Origin: Gemmatimonadales bacterium UBA2960
GTDB lineage: Bacteria > Gemmatimonadota > Gemmatimonadetes > Longimicrobiales > Gaopeijiaceae
NCBI GenBank assembly: GCA_002348465.1
Contig: DEBI01000048.1
Coordinates: 28,344 to 49,935 of the forward strand
Reading direction: 5' to 3'
Length of the DNA stretch: 21,592 nucleotides
How positions within the stretch are numbered: the stretch's first letter is position 1; the number at the start of each line of letters is the position of its first letter. Under the pieces are notes generated by a model. That model ran no database searches, was not told the origin of the DNA, and was given only the letters and a program-made list of their open reading frames with translations. Below, one piece after another: positions 6,393-14,082 of this stretch. A program made the position numbers and the translations under genes.

Positions 6393-8546
6393 ATGACTAA
6401 GAAAATAGAGCGCCAATTTGCAGGACGCTTGCTTTCGCTCGAAACTGGCCGCATGGCCAAGCTCGCACAGGGTTCGTGCCTGGTGCAGTTCGGCGATACC
6501 GTAGTTCTTTGTGCCGTTACGGTACAAGACAACCCTACCCATTTACCCTTTTTCCCGCTTACGATCGAGTATCGTGAGAAGTCCTATGCCGCGGGTAAGA
6601 TTCCCGGAGGCTTCTTTAAGCGTGAGGGTCGTCCGGGTGAGAAGGAGATTCTGAGCGCTCGCATGATCGACCGACCCATTCGGCCGCTATTCCCAGATGG
6701 GTTTATGCACGAGACTCAAGTCGCCTGTTTTATTTTGTCGGCTGATCAGGAGAACGATGCGGACGTAATTGCGCTCTTGGGCGCCTCAGTAGCACTCAAT
6801 ATGTCGAAAGTCCCCTTCAACACGACGGTCGCATCCGTTCGAGTCGGTCGCATTCAGGGGAACTGGGTGATCAACCCGACCTTCCAGCAGCTTGAGTACT
6901 CCGATGTAGACATCGTAGTATCGGGTTCCACGGAAGCGATCACGATGGTAGAGGGTGGTGCGCTTGAGGTTCCGGAGGCAGAAATCCTTGAGGGCCTAAC
7001 TGTGGCTCATGAAGCGATTCGTGAACTCTGCGAGATACAGGATGATTTCCTGGAAGACCATCGTGTGCCAGATATGGACTGGGCCCCAGCCGAGGTCGAT
7101 AGTGATCTCAGGTCGAAAGTCGAAGTGCTGGCCTCATCAAAAGTTGAGGAAGCTCTGGCGATTGGAGATAAGCAGGAGCGGAGTCAGGAGATGGCGAGGG
7201 TCACGGAGGATGTGATCGCGACTCTGATTGCGGAGGATGAGCAGTATTCTGAAGACGAGAAGGACATCAAGGAAACGATTCGGAGCATCGAAAAGCAGAC
7301 GATGCGTAGGACGATCCTTGATAAGGGAGTCAGAGCAGATGGTCGCGGTGTTGACGATATTCGGACTATCACTTCTGAGGTTGGCGTGCTCCCCCGAACG
7401 CACGGTTCGGCATTGTTCACTCGTGGTCAAACCCAGGCATTGGCGGTTGTTACGCTAGGAACCTCAAGGGATGAGCAGCGCATTGATTCAATTGATTCTC
7501 GTGAGGAGATCAAGAAATCATTTATGCTGCATTATAACTTCCCGCCCTTCTCGGTAGGCGAGGCTCGCCCATTCCGTGGCACGTCGCGGCGGGAGATCGG
7601 ACACGGAAATCTCGCTGAGCGAGCGATTCAGCCGCTCCTACCGGAGTATGATGACTTCCCGTACACGATCCGGATTGTTTCTGATGTTCTTGAGTCGAAC
7701 GGGTCTTCATCAATGGCAACGGTCTGTGGTTCCTCTCTTTCTCTCATGGATGCCGGTGTCCCAGTCAAGGCACCATGTGCTGGAGTGGCTATGGGGCTTA
7801 TCAAAGAAGGTGAAGATGTCGCCATTCTTACTGACATCCTCGGCTTGGAAGACGCCCTGGGAGACATGGACTTTAAAGTAGCGGGCACTCGCGATGGTGT
7901 GACGTCTATTCAGATGGATATCAAGATCGAAGGTCTGACGATGGATATTCTCACCGAAGCTCTAGAACGAGCGACCAAAGGACGTCTCCATATCCTTGAC
8001 CAGATGGGTCAAGCGTTGGAGGCTCATCGCGAAGACTTGTCTGACTATGCTCCACGCATCGTATCCATCCAGGTCAACCCGGAAAAAATCGGAGAGATTA
8101 TAGGGCCGAAGGGTAAGACTATCCGAGCGATTCAGGAGGAGTCGGGTGCGTCGATTGATATAGACGACGCTGGTATAGTGAAGATCGCAGCGGTGGACGG
8201 AGAGGCGGGTGAGCGGGCAAAGGAAATGATCGAAGCGATCGTTGCTGACCCTGAGGTTGGCCGGATTTACGAAGGTCCCGTCAAGAACACAACAACGTTT
8301 GGTGCCTTCATTGAAATAATGCCGGGCACCGAGGGGCTCTGCCATATTTCGGAGTTGCAGGAAGGCAGGACCGAGAACACCGAAGATGTTGTTAAGAAAG
8401 GTGACATAGTCCGAGTTAAGCTTCTTTCGATTGATGAGAAGGGCCGCCTTCGTTTGTCACGAAAGGCAGCGATAGCGGAGGATGCCACCGCTGTAGATAG
8501 CCATGAAGACACGGGTAGTGACGAGGAGGAGGGAGTCGAGGGCTGA
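6393..8546 (+). CDS. pnp: Polyribonucleotide nucleotidyltransferase (PNPase)
   Basis: PNPase degrades RNA 3' to 5' by phosphorolysis and can add heteropolymeric tails. It forms a trimeric ring. The 717-residue product has two RNase PH domains (about 10-145 and 320-550) joined by the alpha-helical linker (about 240-310), a KH domain with GPKGKTIR at 571-578, and an S1 domain from about 622 (GRIYEGPVKNTTTFGAFIEI). The second PH core keeps the catalytic aspartates in DALGDMDFKVAGTRDG, plus the FFKREGRPGEKE segment of the first. The last 25 residues are strongly acidic. The ATG at 6393 gives the canonical start, with only a weak Shine-Dalgarno. The structured upstream stretch suggests post-transcriptional control. 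Confidence 0.98.
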   Translation: MTKKIERQFAGRLLSLETGRMAKLAQGSCLVQFGDTVVLCAVTVQDNPTHLPFFPLTIEYREKSYAAGKIPGGFFKREGRPGEKEILSARMIDRPIRPLFPDGFMHETQVACFILSADQENDADVIALLGASVALNMSKVPFNTTVASVRVGRIQGNWVINPTFQQLEYSDVDIVVSGSTEAITMVEGGALEVPEAEILEGLTVAHEAIRELCEIQDDFLEDHRVPDMDWAPAEVDSDLRSKVEVLASSKVEEALAIGDKQERSQEMARVTEDVIATLIAEDEQYSEDEKDIKETIRSIEKQTMRRTILDKGVRADGRGVDDIRTITSEVGVLPRTHGSALFTRGQTQALAVVTLGTSRDEQRIDSIDSREEIKKSFMLHYNFPPFSVGEARPFRGTSRREIGHGNLAERAIQPLLPEYDDFPYTIRIVSDVLESNGSSSMATVCGSSLSLMDAGVPVKAPCAGVAMGLIKEGEDVAILTDILGLEDALGDMDFKVAGTRDGVTSIQMDIKIEGLTMDILTEALERATKGRLHILDQMGQALEAHREDLSDYAPRIVSIQVNPEKIGEIIGPKGKTIRAIQEESGASIDIDDAGIVKIAAVDGEAGERAKEMIEAIVADPEVGRIYEGPVKNTTTFGAFIEIMPGTEGLCHISELQEGRTENTEDVVKKGDIVRVKLLSIDEKGRLRLSRKAAIAEDATAVDSHEDTGSDEEEGVEG

Positions 8547-8569
8547 AGGGGCCCTTTAGGCGGCGGTGA

Positions 8570-8652
8570 GTGACATTAGTTGTAAGCGAGAGTCGACCGT
8601 GAGTGATGTCACAGGGCGCACGGGAGACGGGTGGATGCCCGTCCCCCGTGCG
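8570..8652 (+). promoter_or_regulatory. Two stem-loops between pnp and the M16 peptidase gene
   Basis: GTGACAT at 8570-8576 pairs perfectly with ATGTCAC at 8606-8612. Directly after it, CGCACGGGAGACGGG (8617-8631) pairs with CCCGTCCCCCGTGCG (8638-8652) through 15 positions with one A-C mismatch, around the loop TGGATG. Two more pairs are possible outside (G-T, G-C). No T-run follows, so it is a poor intrinsic terminator. Possible roles are protection of the pnp mRNA 3' end, an RNase processing site, or control of the downstream start. An in-frame ATG (8635-8637) lies in the hairpin loop. Confidence 0.55.
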
Positions 8653-8694
8653 TCGTCTTCTGAAGTTAGCGGCCGAGAAAAGAGTCTTGAGGAA

Positions 8695-9915
8695 ATGCGT
8701 GAAACAAGCCTCGACAACGGGGTGCTCATCTTGAGTGAAAAGATTCCCGGTGTACGTTCTGCAGCGATCGGGATCTGGATCAGGCAGGGTGCTGCGCATG
8801 AGACGAATGCCGATACGGGTGCGAGTCACTTACTTGAGCACATGGTTTTCAAGGGGACTCGCACCAGGTCAGCGCTTGAGATTGCAGATTCACTTGAGAC
8901 GCTCGGTGGTTCACTAGATGCGTATACTAGTCGAGAACATACGTCCTACCAGGCACGTGTTTTGGATGAGCACATACCAGTTGCCTTAGATGTGCTTTCT
9001 GATTTGGTCTTATCACCAACTTTGCGCGACTCTGATCTTTCCCTAGAGCGTGAAGTGGTTCTGGAGGAAATAGCTCAGGTTGAGGATACACCTGACGATC
9101 TTGTTTTCGAGATCCATTCCGAACGTTTGTGGGATGGACATCCCTATGGGCGCTCGATATTGGGGACAAAATTATCTGTAGAGGGAATGAAGGGTGAGAG
9201 GCTGAGGGAACTGCACTCGGAAAGTTATGTTGGCGAAAACCTTGTTATTGCTGCTGCGGGAAACGTCGAACACGAAGAATTTGTAGATCGCGTCGCTGGC
9301 CTTGTGGACACAGTGGTTCCAGGAGTCCGAAGTGAACAAGTTGCGGGTCCGACGAATACTATGGCGGGCTTAGAGTTAATCGATCGGGAGACTGCACAGA
9401 CCCATATTGTTTTCGGCGCGGAGGCGCCGCCGCACTCAAGCGAAGACCGCTACGCATTGATTTTGGTGTCGTCTGTTCTTGGTGGCGGCATGAGTTCACG
9501 ATTGTTTCAGAAGGTTCGAGAGGAGCTTGGTCTCTGTTATTCAGTCTATACCTTCCAGAGTTTTTATCACTCTGCGGGTATGGTCGGTGTCTATGTAGCA
9601 ACGCGCCCAGCGACGGCAGCTAGAGCTTCCGAGGCTGTAAGGCGGGTGTTAGAGCGTATTGCAGACCAGGGACTCTCCGAGGTCGACCTCGATCGGATAA
9701 AACAACAGGTTAAGGGCCAAGTAATGCTTTCTCTGGAGTCGACCGGTGCCCGTCTCCACAGATTGGCTTCGTTTGCTCTGCATGATGAGCCATTCCGAGG
9801 ACTTGACGATGTGCTGTCTGGTATCGAAGCCGTGACGTGCGAGGACACACTGCGAGTCGCGGCGCAGTATTATGACCCTGGGTGCCACCTAGAACTGAGG
9901 CTGGGCCCAAGTTAG
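8695..9915 (+). CDS. M16 (pitrilysin/insulinase) family zinc peptidase
   Basis: The protein has the inverse zinc motif HLLEH (45-49 from ATG 8695) with E125, 76 residues after the second histidine, as the expected third zinc ligand. The C-terminal half shows GLCYSVYTF near the R/Y region shared with active M16 subunits. At 406 residues it matches the single-domain pairs related to mitochondrial processing peptidase. I chose ATG 8695 because family members start close to the RETSLDNGVLILSE strand. In-frame starts at GTG 8566, GTG 8599 and ATG 8635 would add up to 43 residues of unconserved-looking sequence encoded by the hairpins. No start has an ideal ribosome-binding site; the GAGG at 8689-8692 is only two bases from the ATG. 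No signal peptide is evident, so it is probably cytoplasmic. The substrate cannot be told from sequence. Confidence 0.92.
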   Translation: MRETSLDNGVLILSEKIPGVRSAAIGIWIRQGAAHETNADTGASHLLEHMVFKGTRTRSALEIADSLETLGGSLDAYTSREHTSYQARVLDEHIPVALDVLSDLVLSPTLRDSDLSLEREVVLEEIAQVEDTPDDLVFEIHSERLWDGHPYGRSILGTKLSVEGMKGERLRELHSESYVGENLVIAAAGNVEHEEFVDRVAGLVDTVVPGVRSEQVAGPTNTMAGLELIDRETAQTHIVFGAEAPPHSSEDRYALILVSSVLGGGMSSRLFQKVREELGLCYSVYTFQSFYHSAGMVGVYVATRPATAARASEAVRRVLERIADQGLSEVDLDRIKQQVKGQVMLSLESTGARLHRLASFALHDEPFRGLDDVLSGIEAVTCEDTLRVAAQYYDPGCHLELRLGPS

Positions 9916-9975
9916 GCTGTATTCTCAGACGTCGACTGTAATCACGCACAATACCTAAACGCACGAGTGATCGAG

Positions 9976-11106
9976 ATGCTGATTGGTGTACCGAAGGAAA
10001 TTAAATCAGATGAGTACAGGGTCGCGTTAACGCCAGCAGGTGCAGAGATGTTAGCGGGAGCTGGTCATGAGCTGTTGATCGAAAGAGGGGCGGGCCTGGG
10101 CAGTGGTTTTAGTGACGATTTTTATGAAGCTGCGGGTGCCGCGGTTCTCGATACGGCGGATGAGATATGGGAAAGGGCCGAGATGATCCTGAAGGTGAAG
10201 GAGCCCATCAAGCCAGAGTGGCCCAAGATGCGTTCAGGACAGGTCATCTTCACCTATTTTCACTTCGCTGCATCTGAGGAGTTGACCAGGGCTGTTATTG
10301 ATTCGGGAGCTATCGCCATTGCATATGAGACGGTCGAACTCGACACCGGCGAGTTGCCTCTGTTGACGCCAATGTCTGAGGTGGCCGGTAGAATGGCTGT
10401 TCAAGAGGGAGCGAAGTACCTCGAAAAGCCACAGGGTGGACTTGGCGTATTGTTGGGTGGGGTTCCTGGGGTGAAGCCTGGAAGGGTCCTTATCTTGGGC
10501 GGAGGAGTGGTTGGAACCAACGCAGCAAAGATGGCGTCCGGGTTGGGTGCCTCAGTAGCGATCATGGACATTAATCTCGACCGTCTTCGTTATCTTGACG
10601 ATGTGATGCCTGCGAATGTTGAGACGCTTTTCTCCACGCGTTACGCGATCCGAAAGCAGATTCAGGAAGCAGACTTGATCATTGGTGCTGTTTTAATTCC
10701 GGGTGCGAAAGCTCCTAATCTGATCACGAAAGATGACCTCTCGTGTATGCGAGAGGGCGCTGTGATCTGTGACGTAGCCATAGACCAAGGGGGCTGTGTT
10801 GAGACAATGAAGCCCACTACACACAACGATCCGGTGTATACGGTTGATGGGGTCGTCCATTATGCGGTTGCGAATATGCCTGGAGGGGTGCCGCGGACGA
10901 GCACGCTAGCGCTCACGAATGCAACGTTGCCATACGCGATTGAATTGGCCAATAAAGGTTGGGAAAAAGCGTGCCATGACGATCGGGCTCTAAGATTGGG
11001 TGTAAGTATCGTAAACGGGCATGTTACTCATAACGGTGTGGCCGAAGCGTTCGGAATGGAATTTCGACTTGCGGATCAATTTCTCGATGTTCCCGCGAGG
11101 ACCTGA
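9976..11106 (+). CDS. ald: Alanine dehydrogenase
   Basis: This NAD-dependent enzyme interconverts L-alanine with pyruvate and ammonia, linking carbon and nitrogen metabolism. The 376-residue product opens MLIGVPKEIKSDEYRVALTPAG, the typical start. It has the KVKEPI lysine and FTYFHFAAS histidine of the active site, the Rossmann motif GGGVVG at 175-180 within LILGGGVVGTNAAKMASGLGA, and VAIDQGGCVET with its conserved aspartate. NAD(P) transhydrogenase alpha subunits are related, but the length and NMPGGVPRTST segment fit alanine dehydrogenase. A GTG at 9967 would add MIE; neither start has a strong ribosome-binding site. The 60 bases before it show no clear promoter. The stop overlaps the dut start (TGATG). 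Confidence 0.95.
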   Translation: MLIGVPKEIKSDEYRVALTPAGAEMLAGAGHELLIERGAGLGSGFSDDFYEAAGAAVLDTADEIWERAEMILKVKEPIKPEWPKMRSGQVIFTYFHFAASEELTRAVIDSGAIAIAYETVELDTGELPLLTPMSEVAGRMAVQEGAKYLEKPQGGLGVLLGGVPGVKPGRVLILGGGVVGTNAAKMASGLGASVAIMDINLDRLRYLDDVMPANVETLFSTRYAIRKQIQEADLIIGAVLIPGAKAPNLITKDDLSCMREGAVICDVAIDQGGCVETMKPTTHNDPVYTVDGVVHYAVANMPGGVPRTSTLALTNATLPYAIELANKGWEKACHDDRALRLGVSIVNGHVTHNGVAEAFGMEFRLADQFLDVPART

Positions 11107-11549
11107 TGATGAAAGTACGTTTTCGTCGACTTTCGTCGAACCCGGATCTTCCTCTTCCACAACGGGCTACTGAACATTCTGCCGGATACGATGTGCGTTC
11201 TGTGGAAAAATGCGTGACTCTCGAGCCTGGTGAGATACGACTTGTTCCAACCGGTCTCATCATGGAGTTGCCGGAGGGGATTGAGTGCCAGGTGCGCCCT
11301 CGCTCAGGTATGGCCTTAAAGCATGGGATTACGCTTCCAAACAGTCCGGGAACGATTGATCCAGACTACCGTGGTGAGCTTGGTGTAATTATGCAGAACC
11401 TTGGGACTGAGTCGGTCACACTGAAGCGAGGAGAGAGGATTGCTCAACTCGTTTTCGCCCGCTTTGAGACTCCCGACACTGAGGAGACGGATGAACTGTC
11501 GGAGACCGACCGTGGAAGGGGTGGTTTCGGAAGCACGGGGAGCAGGTGA
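11106..11549 (+). CDS. dut: dUTP diphosphatase (dUTPase)
   Basis: Dut hydrolyses dUTP to dUMP and pyrophosphate, keeping uracil out of DNA and supplying dTMP synthesis. The 147-residue protein has all five trimeric dUTPase motifs in order: AGYDVRS, RPRSGMALKHG, PGTIDPDYRGELGV with the catalytic aspartate, GERIAQLVF, and the C-terminal glycine-rich RGRGGFGSTG arm that closes over the neighbouring active site. A GAGGA shortly upstream supports the ATG at 11106; a second ATG at 11109 is equally possible. It overlaps the ald stop. The 81 to 138 bases after it separate it from the rod operon, depending on which mreB start is used. Confidence 0.96.
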   Translation: MMKVRFRRLSSNPDLPLPQRATEHSAGYDVRSVEKCVTLEPGEIRLVPTGLIMELPEGIECQVRPRSGMALKHGITLPNSPGTIDPDYRGELGVIMQNLGTESVTLKRGERIAQLVFARFETPDTEETDELSETDRGRGGFGSTGSR

Positions 11550-11561
11550 GCTAGATTGGTT

Positions 11562-11590
11562 TTGCGTTTCGGATAAAGGGAAAATACTAG
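11562..11590 (+). promoter_or_regulatory. Weak candidate promoter before mreB
   Basis: TTGCGT (11562-11567), a 17-base spacer and TACTAG (11585-11590) have the geometry of a sigma70-type promoter, but each hexamer matches the consensus at only about half its positions. Support is mainly positional: this is the one non-coding gap before the mreBCD-mrdA-rodA run. It could be chance. Confidence 0.2.
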
Positions 11591-11687
11591 CACACAGAGC
11601 GACGTAAACGTATGTTCATCTGCTTAAACTTTGTCTACGTCAAGACGATATTTCCCAACCTACTGCGCCTCCGTAATAGGCATCACG

Positions 11688-12734
11688 TTGCTTTCTGAAT
11701 TCTCCAGCTGGCTTGGCTCCGGCCGATTGATTCCGGTCAACGATATAGCCGTTGACCTTGGAACTGCCAACACTCTCGTCTATGTAAAAGGTGAGGGTAT
11801 TGTGCTAAATGAGCCTTCGGTGGTTGCTGTCGAGAAGGGAAGTAGGCGGATTCTAGGCATTGGCCTCGAGGCAAAGAGAATGCTAGGTAGGACTCCAGAG
11901 GGAATCGAGGCGATTCGGCCGCTAAAGGACGGGGTCATAGCGGATGTCGATGTGACTGAGATGATGCTTCGTCACTTCCTAAAGCAAGTTACTTCAAAAC
12001 GGATCTTCCGCATCAAACCAACTGTGGTCGTGGGTGTGCCGTCAGGCATAACGGAATTGGAGCGTAGGGCGGTCAGGTCGTCCGCGATGTCAGCAGGTTC
12101 GAAAAACGTCTTCATGGTCGATGAGCCTATGGCAGCCGCGATCGGTGTGGGGCTTCCGGTAGAGACGCCCACGGGCAATATGGTGATCGATATCGGGGGT
12201 GGTACGACTGAGATTGCAGTTATAGCCCTCTCAGGAATCGTATCTAATACGTCGATCCGAGTAGGGGGCGACGAACTCGACGCTGCTATCGTGACTTTTT
12301 TGCGGAAGAACTACAACCTGCTCATAGGTGAGCCGACGGCTGAAGCAATCAAGGTCCAGATAGGTTCCGCGTTCGATCACGGGGAAGAGCAGGAACTAGA
12401 AGTGAAGGGGCGCGACCTTGTTTCGGGTATCCCGAAGACGGTTGTCGTCCACTCCCAAGAGATCCGAGAGTGCATTCAGGAGCCCATTCAGGCGATAGTT
12501 GATGCTGTGCGTCGAGCACTCGAAATAACTCCACCCGAGCTTGCGTCCGATATCGTAGACCGGGGAATCATGATGACCGGTGGAGGAGCCCTAGTTCGTG
12601 GGCTGGATAAGCTTCTGAAGCACGAGACTAATCTGCCGATCCACGTTGATGAGGACCCGCTCACGTGTGTCGTGCGAGGCGGGGGCAGGATTCTCGATGA
12701 CTTGACGAAGTACCGTACCGTCCTCGTTCAGTAG
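11688..12734 (+). CDS. mreB: Rod shape-determining protein MreB
   Basis: MreB is the bacterial actin that forms membrane-bound filaments and guides side-wall synthesis. The nucleotide-binding signatures are present: IAVDLGTANTLVYVKGEGIVLNEPSVV (phosphate 1), DEPMAAAIG, VIDIGGGTTEIAV (phosphate 2) and MTGGGALVRGLDKLL (adenosine motif). There is no ATG between the preceding stop (11625-11627) and the conserved core. TTG 11688 gives 348 residues, the usual size, and has an AGG seven bases upstream. TTG 11631 would add 19 residues (STSRRYFPTY...) not seen in the family, and TTG 11727 would remove most of the leading segment. The start is therefore uncertain. The gene heads the rod operon and ends 11 bases before mreC. 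Confidence 0.96.
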   Translation: MLSEFSSWLGSGRLIPVNDIAVDLGTANTLVYVKGEGIVLNEPSVVAVEKGSRRILGIGLEAKRMLGRTPEGIEAIRPLKDGVIADVDVTEMMLRHFLKQVTSKRIFRIKPTVVVGVPSGITELERRAVRSSAMSAGSKNVFMVDEPMAAAIGVGLPVETPTGNMVIDIGGGTTEIAVIALSGIVSNTSIRVGGDELDAAIVTFLRKNYNLLIGEPTAEAIKVQIGSAFDHGEEQELEVKGRDLVSGIPKTVVVHSQEIRECIQEPIQAIVDAVRRALEITPPELASDIVDRGIMMTGGGALVRGLDKLLKHETNLPIHVDEDPLTCVVRGGGRILDDLTKYRTVLVQ

Positions 12735-12745
12735 CAGGTCTTAGG

Positions 12746-13597
12746 TTGCCCTCCTACGGCAACGGTCCCGATTCGGGTGCGGGAACCCGAGACCTGTTCC
12801 TGACTGGGGTAACGCTTCTACTAGCTTTTGGGACTACGTACCTCCCTCAGTCCACTCAGGAGCGTGTCTCTATGTTGTTGCAAGAGGGATTGCGCCCTTT
12901 TACAGCCCTGCAGGGCCTCGTTAGTGAGGAAGGCGCGAGGCGCGTTCGTGTTGAGGCACTACAAGAGGAGTTAGACTCCCTCTCCGCGATGATGTCGACG
13001 CATCGGGCAGTAACAGATGAAAACAGGACTCTTCGAAAGCTACTCGACCTTAGAGAGGCGTTAGGGTATGACTATCGCCCAGCCACGATAAGTCGACCCG
13101 GTACCCCTGGGTCAGAGAGCACCTTCCTGGTGAACGTGGGTACTGAGGACGGCGTGCGAGCGAGCGCGCCGGTTCTCGCTCCAGCAGGTCTAGTTGGTGT
13201 GATCCGTGAGTCGAGGAGCAGTAACGCAGTGGGAATCGACTGGACCCATCCGGACTTCCGCTCAAGTGCGATGCTAGCCGATGGTTCGGTGTACGGTATG
13301 GTGGAAAGCCGTCGGGGTGATTTCCGGGAAGACGATCGACTGATTCTTAACGGGATTCCCTACCACCAGGAGGTTGCTCTTGGACAGGTGGTGCTGACTA
13401 GTGGGTTAGGCGGTGTCTTCCCCAGAGGTATAGCGATAGGCACAGTCCTACGGATAGAGGAGGAAGAGGGAGCTTGGCGTAAGGCCTACGTTCTCGATCC
13501 TGCGGTTGCGCCAGGTTCAGCGACCCACGTGCTCGTGTTGGTGGGGGAATCCGCAGATAGTTTGAACCTAAGTGATTCTGAAGGGGAATACCGGTGA
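12746..13597 (+). CDS. mreC: Rod shape-determining protein MreC
   Basis: MreC is a bitopic membrane protein whose periplasmic domain dimerises and activates PBP2-RodA. In the 283-residue product a membrane segment lies at about 17-34 (LFLTGVTLLLAFGTTYL). A coiled coil follows at about 60-100 (RVEALQEELDSLSAMM...ENRTLRKLLDL), then the beta-rich core with TFLVNVGTEDGVRASAPVLAPAGLVGVI and LGQVVLTSGLGGVFPRGIAIGTV, both typical of the family. TTG 12746 is the only reasonable start before the membrane segment, with AGG just upstream. The C-terminal tail is acidic. Its stop overlaps the mreD GTG start (GTGA). Confidence 0.94.
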   Translation: MPSYGNGPDSGAGTRDLFLTGVTLLLAFGTTYLPQSTQERVSMLLQEGLRPFTALQGLVSEEGARRVRVEALQEELDSLSAMMSTHRAVTDENRTLRKLLDLREALGYDYRPATISRPGTPGSESTFLVNVGTEDGVRASAPVLAPAGLVGVIRESRSSNAVGIDWTHPDFRSSAMLADGSVYGMVESRRGDFREDDRLILNGIPYHQEVALGQVVLTSGLGGVFPRGIAIGTVLRIEEEEGAWRKAYVLDPAVAPGSATHVLVLVGESADSLNLSDSEGEYR

Positions 13598-14082
13598 ACG
13601 GTCTTGCGCGGTGGAGACAGTTAGTGTGGGTGAGCGTCCTCATGCTCTTCACGCTGCACTTCGTTCTTCATATCGGTCTGTCTTACGGGCGTGAGGCACC
13701 CGATTTCTTGACGCTTGGGTTGTTGATCGCTGCCCGAGAACTATCACTGTCCAGAGCTGCAGGACTGGGCCTTGTAGCAGGATTGCTTGAGGACGCGATG
13801 AGCTTGCTTGCGTTTGGTGCAAACTCGATCGCGATGACCCTTGTAGCGACGGGAGGCTCAGTTACGCGGGACCTTTTTGTAGGAGACTCGAGACTATTCT
13901 TCCCAGCTTATGTCTTCGCTGGGAAATGGACCCGCGATCTGATTCACTGGTTGGCTATGGGCCCAGAAGTCCGTCATCCGTTTATAGAACAGGCTGTATT
14001 GGAGGGGATGCTCGGGGCTCTTTACGTTGCCGGGATAGCGATTGTCTTTTCGATCGTGCGTAGCAGTTGGAGTGAGAGGTGA
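13594..14082 (+). CDS. mreD: Rod shape-determining protein MreD
   Basis: MreD is a small integral membrane protein of the elongasome, related to substrate-binding subunits of membrane transporters, with an incompletely known role. The 162-residue product is hydrophobic with about five predicted membrane segments (for example VSVLMLFTLHFVLHIGLSY, AAGLGLVAGLLEDAMSL, and ALYVAGIAIVFSIV). The GLLEDAMSLLAFGANSIAM stretch matches the conserved GLxxD...xGxN region of the family. GTG 13594 overlaps the mreC stop, with a GAAGGGGA ribosome-binding site a few bases upstream. Its stop overlaps the next gene's GTG, so mreC-mreD-mrdA look tightly coupled. Identification rests on pattern plus position. Confidence 0.9.
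   Translation: MNGLARWRQLVWVSVLMLFTLHFVLHIGLSYGREAPDFLTLGLLIAARELSLSRAAGLGLVAGLLEDAMSLLAFGANSIAMTLVATGGSVTRDLFVGDSRLFFPAYVFAGKWTRDLIHWLAMGPEVRHPFIEQAVLEGMLGALYVAGIAIVFSIVRSSWSER

Noticed and set aside
8547..8558. AGGGGCCCTTT-like palindrome after pnp as a terminator
   Set aside because: The stem is only about four pairs with a tight loop and has no T-run after it.
11612..11698. A 28-codon frame starting at the only ATG before mreB
   Set aside because: It is in a different frame from MreB, has no ribosome-binding site and no recognisable content. A frameshift joining it to MreB cannot be excluded but nothing supports it.
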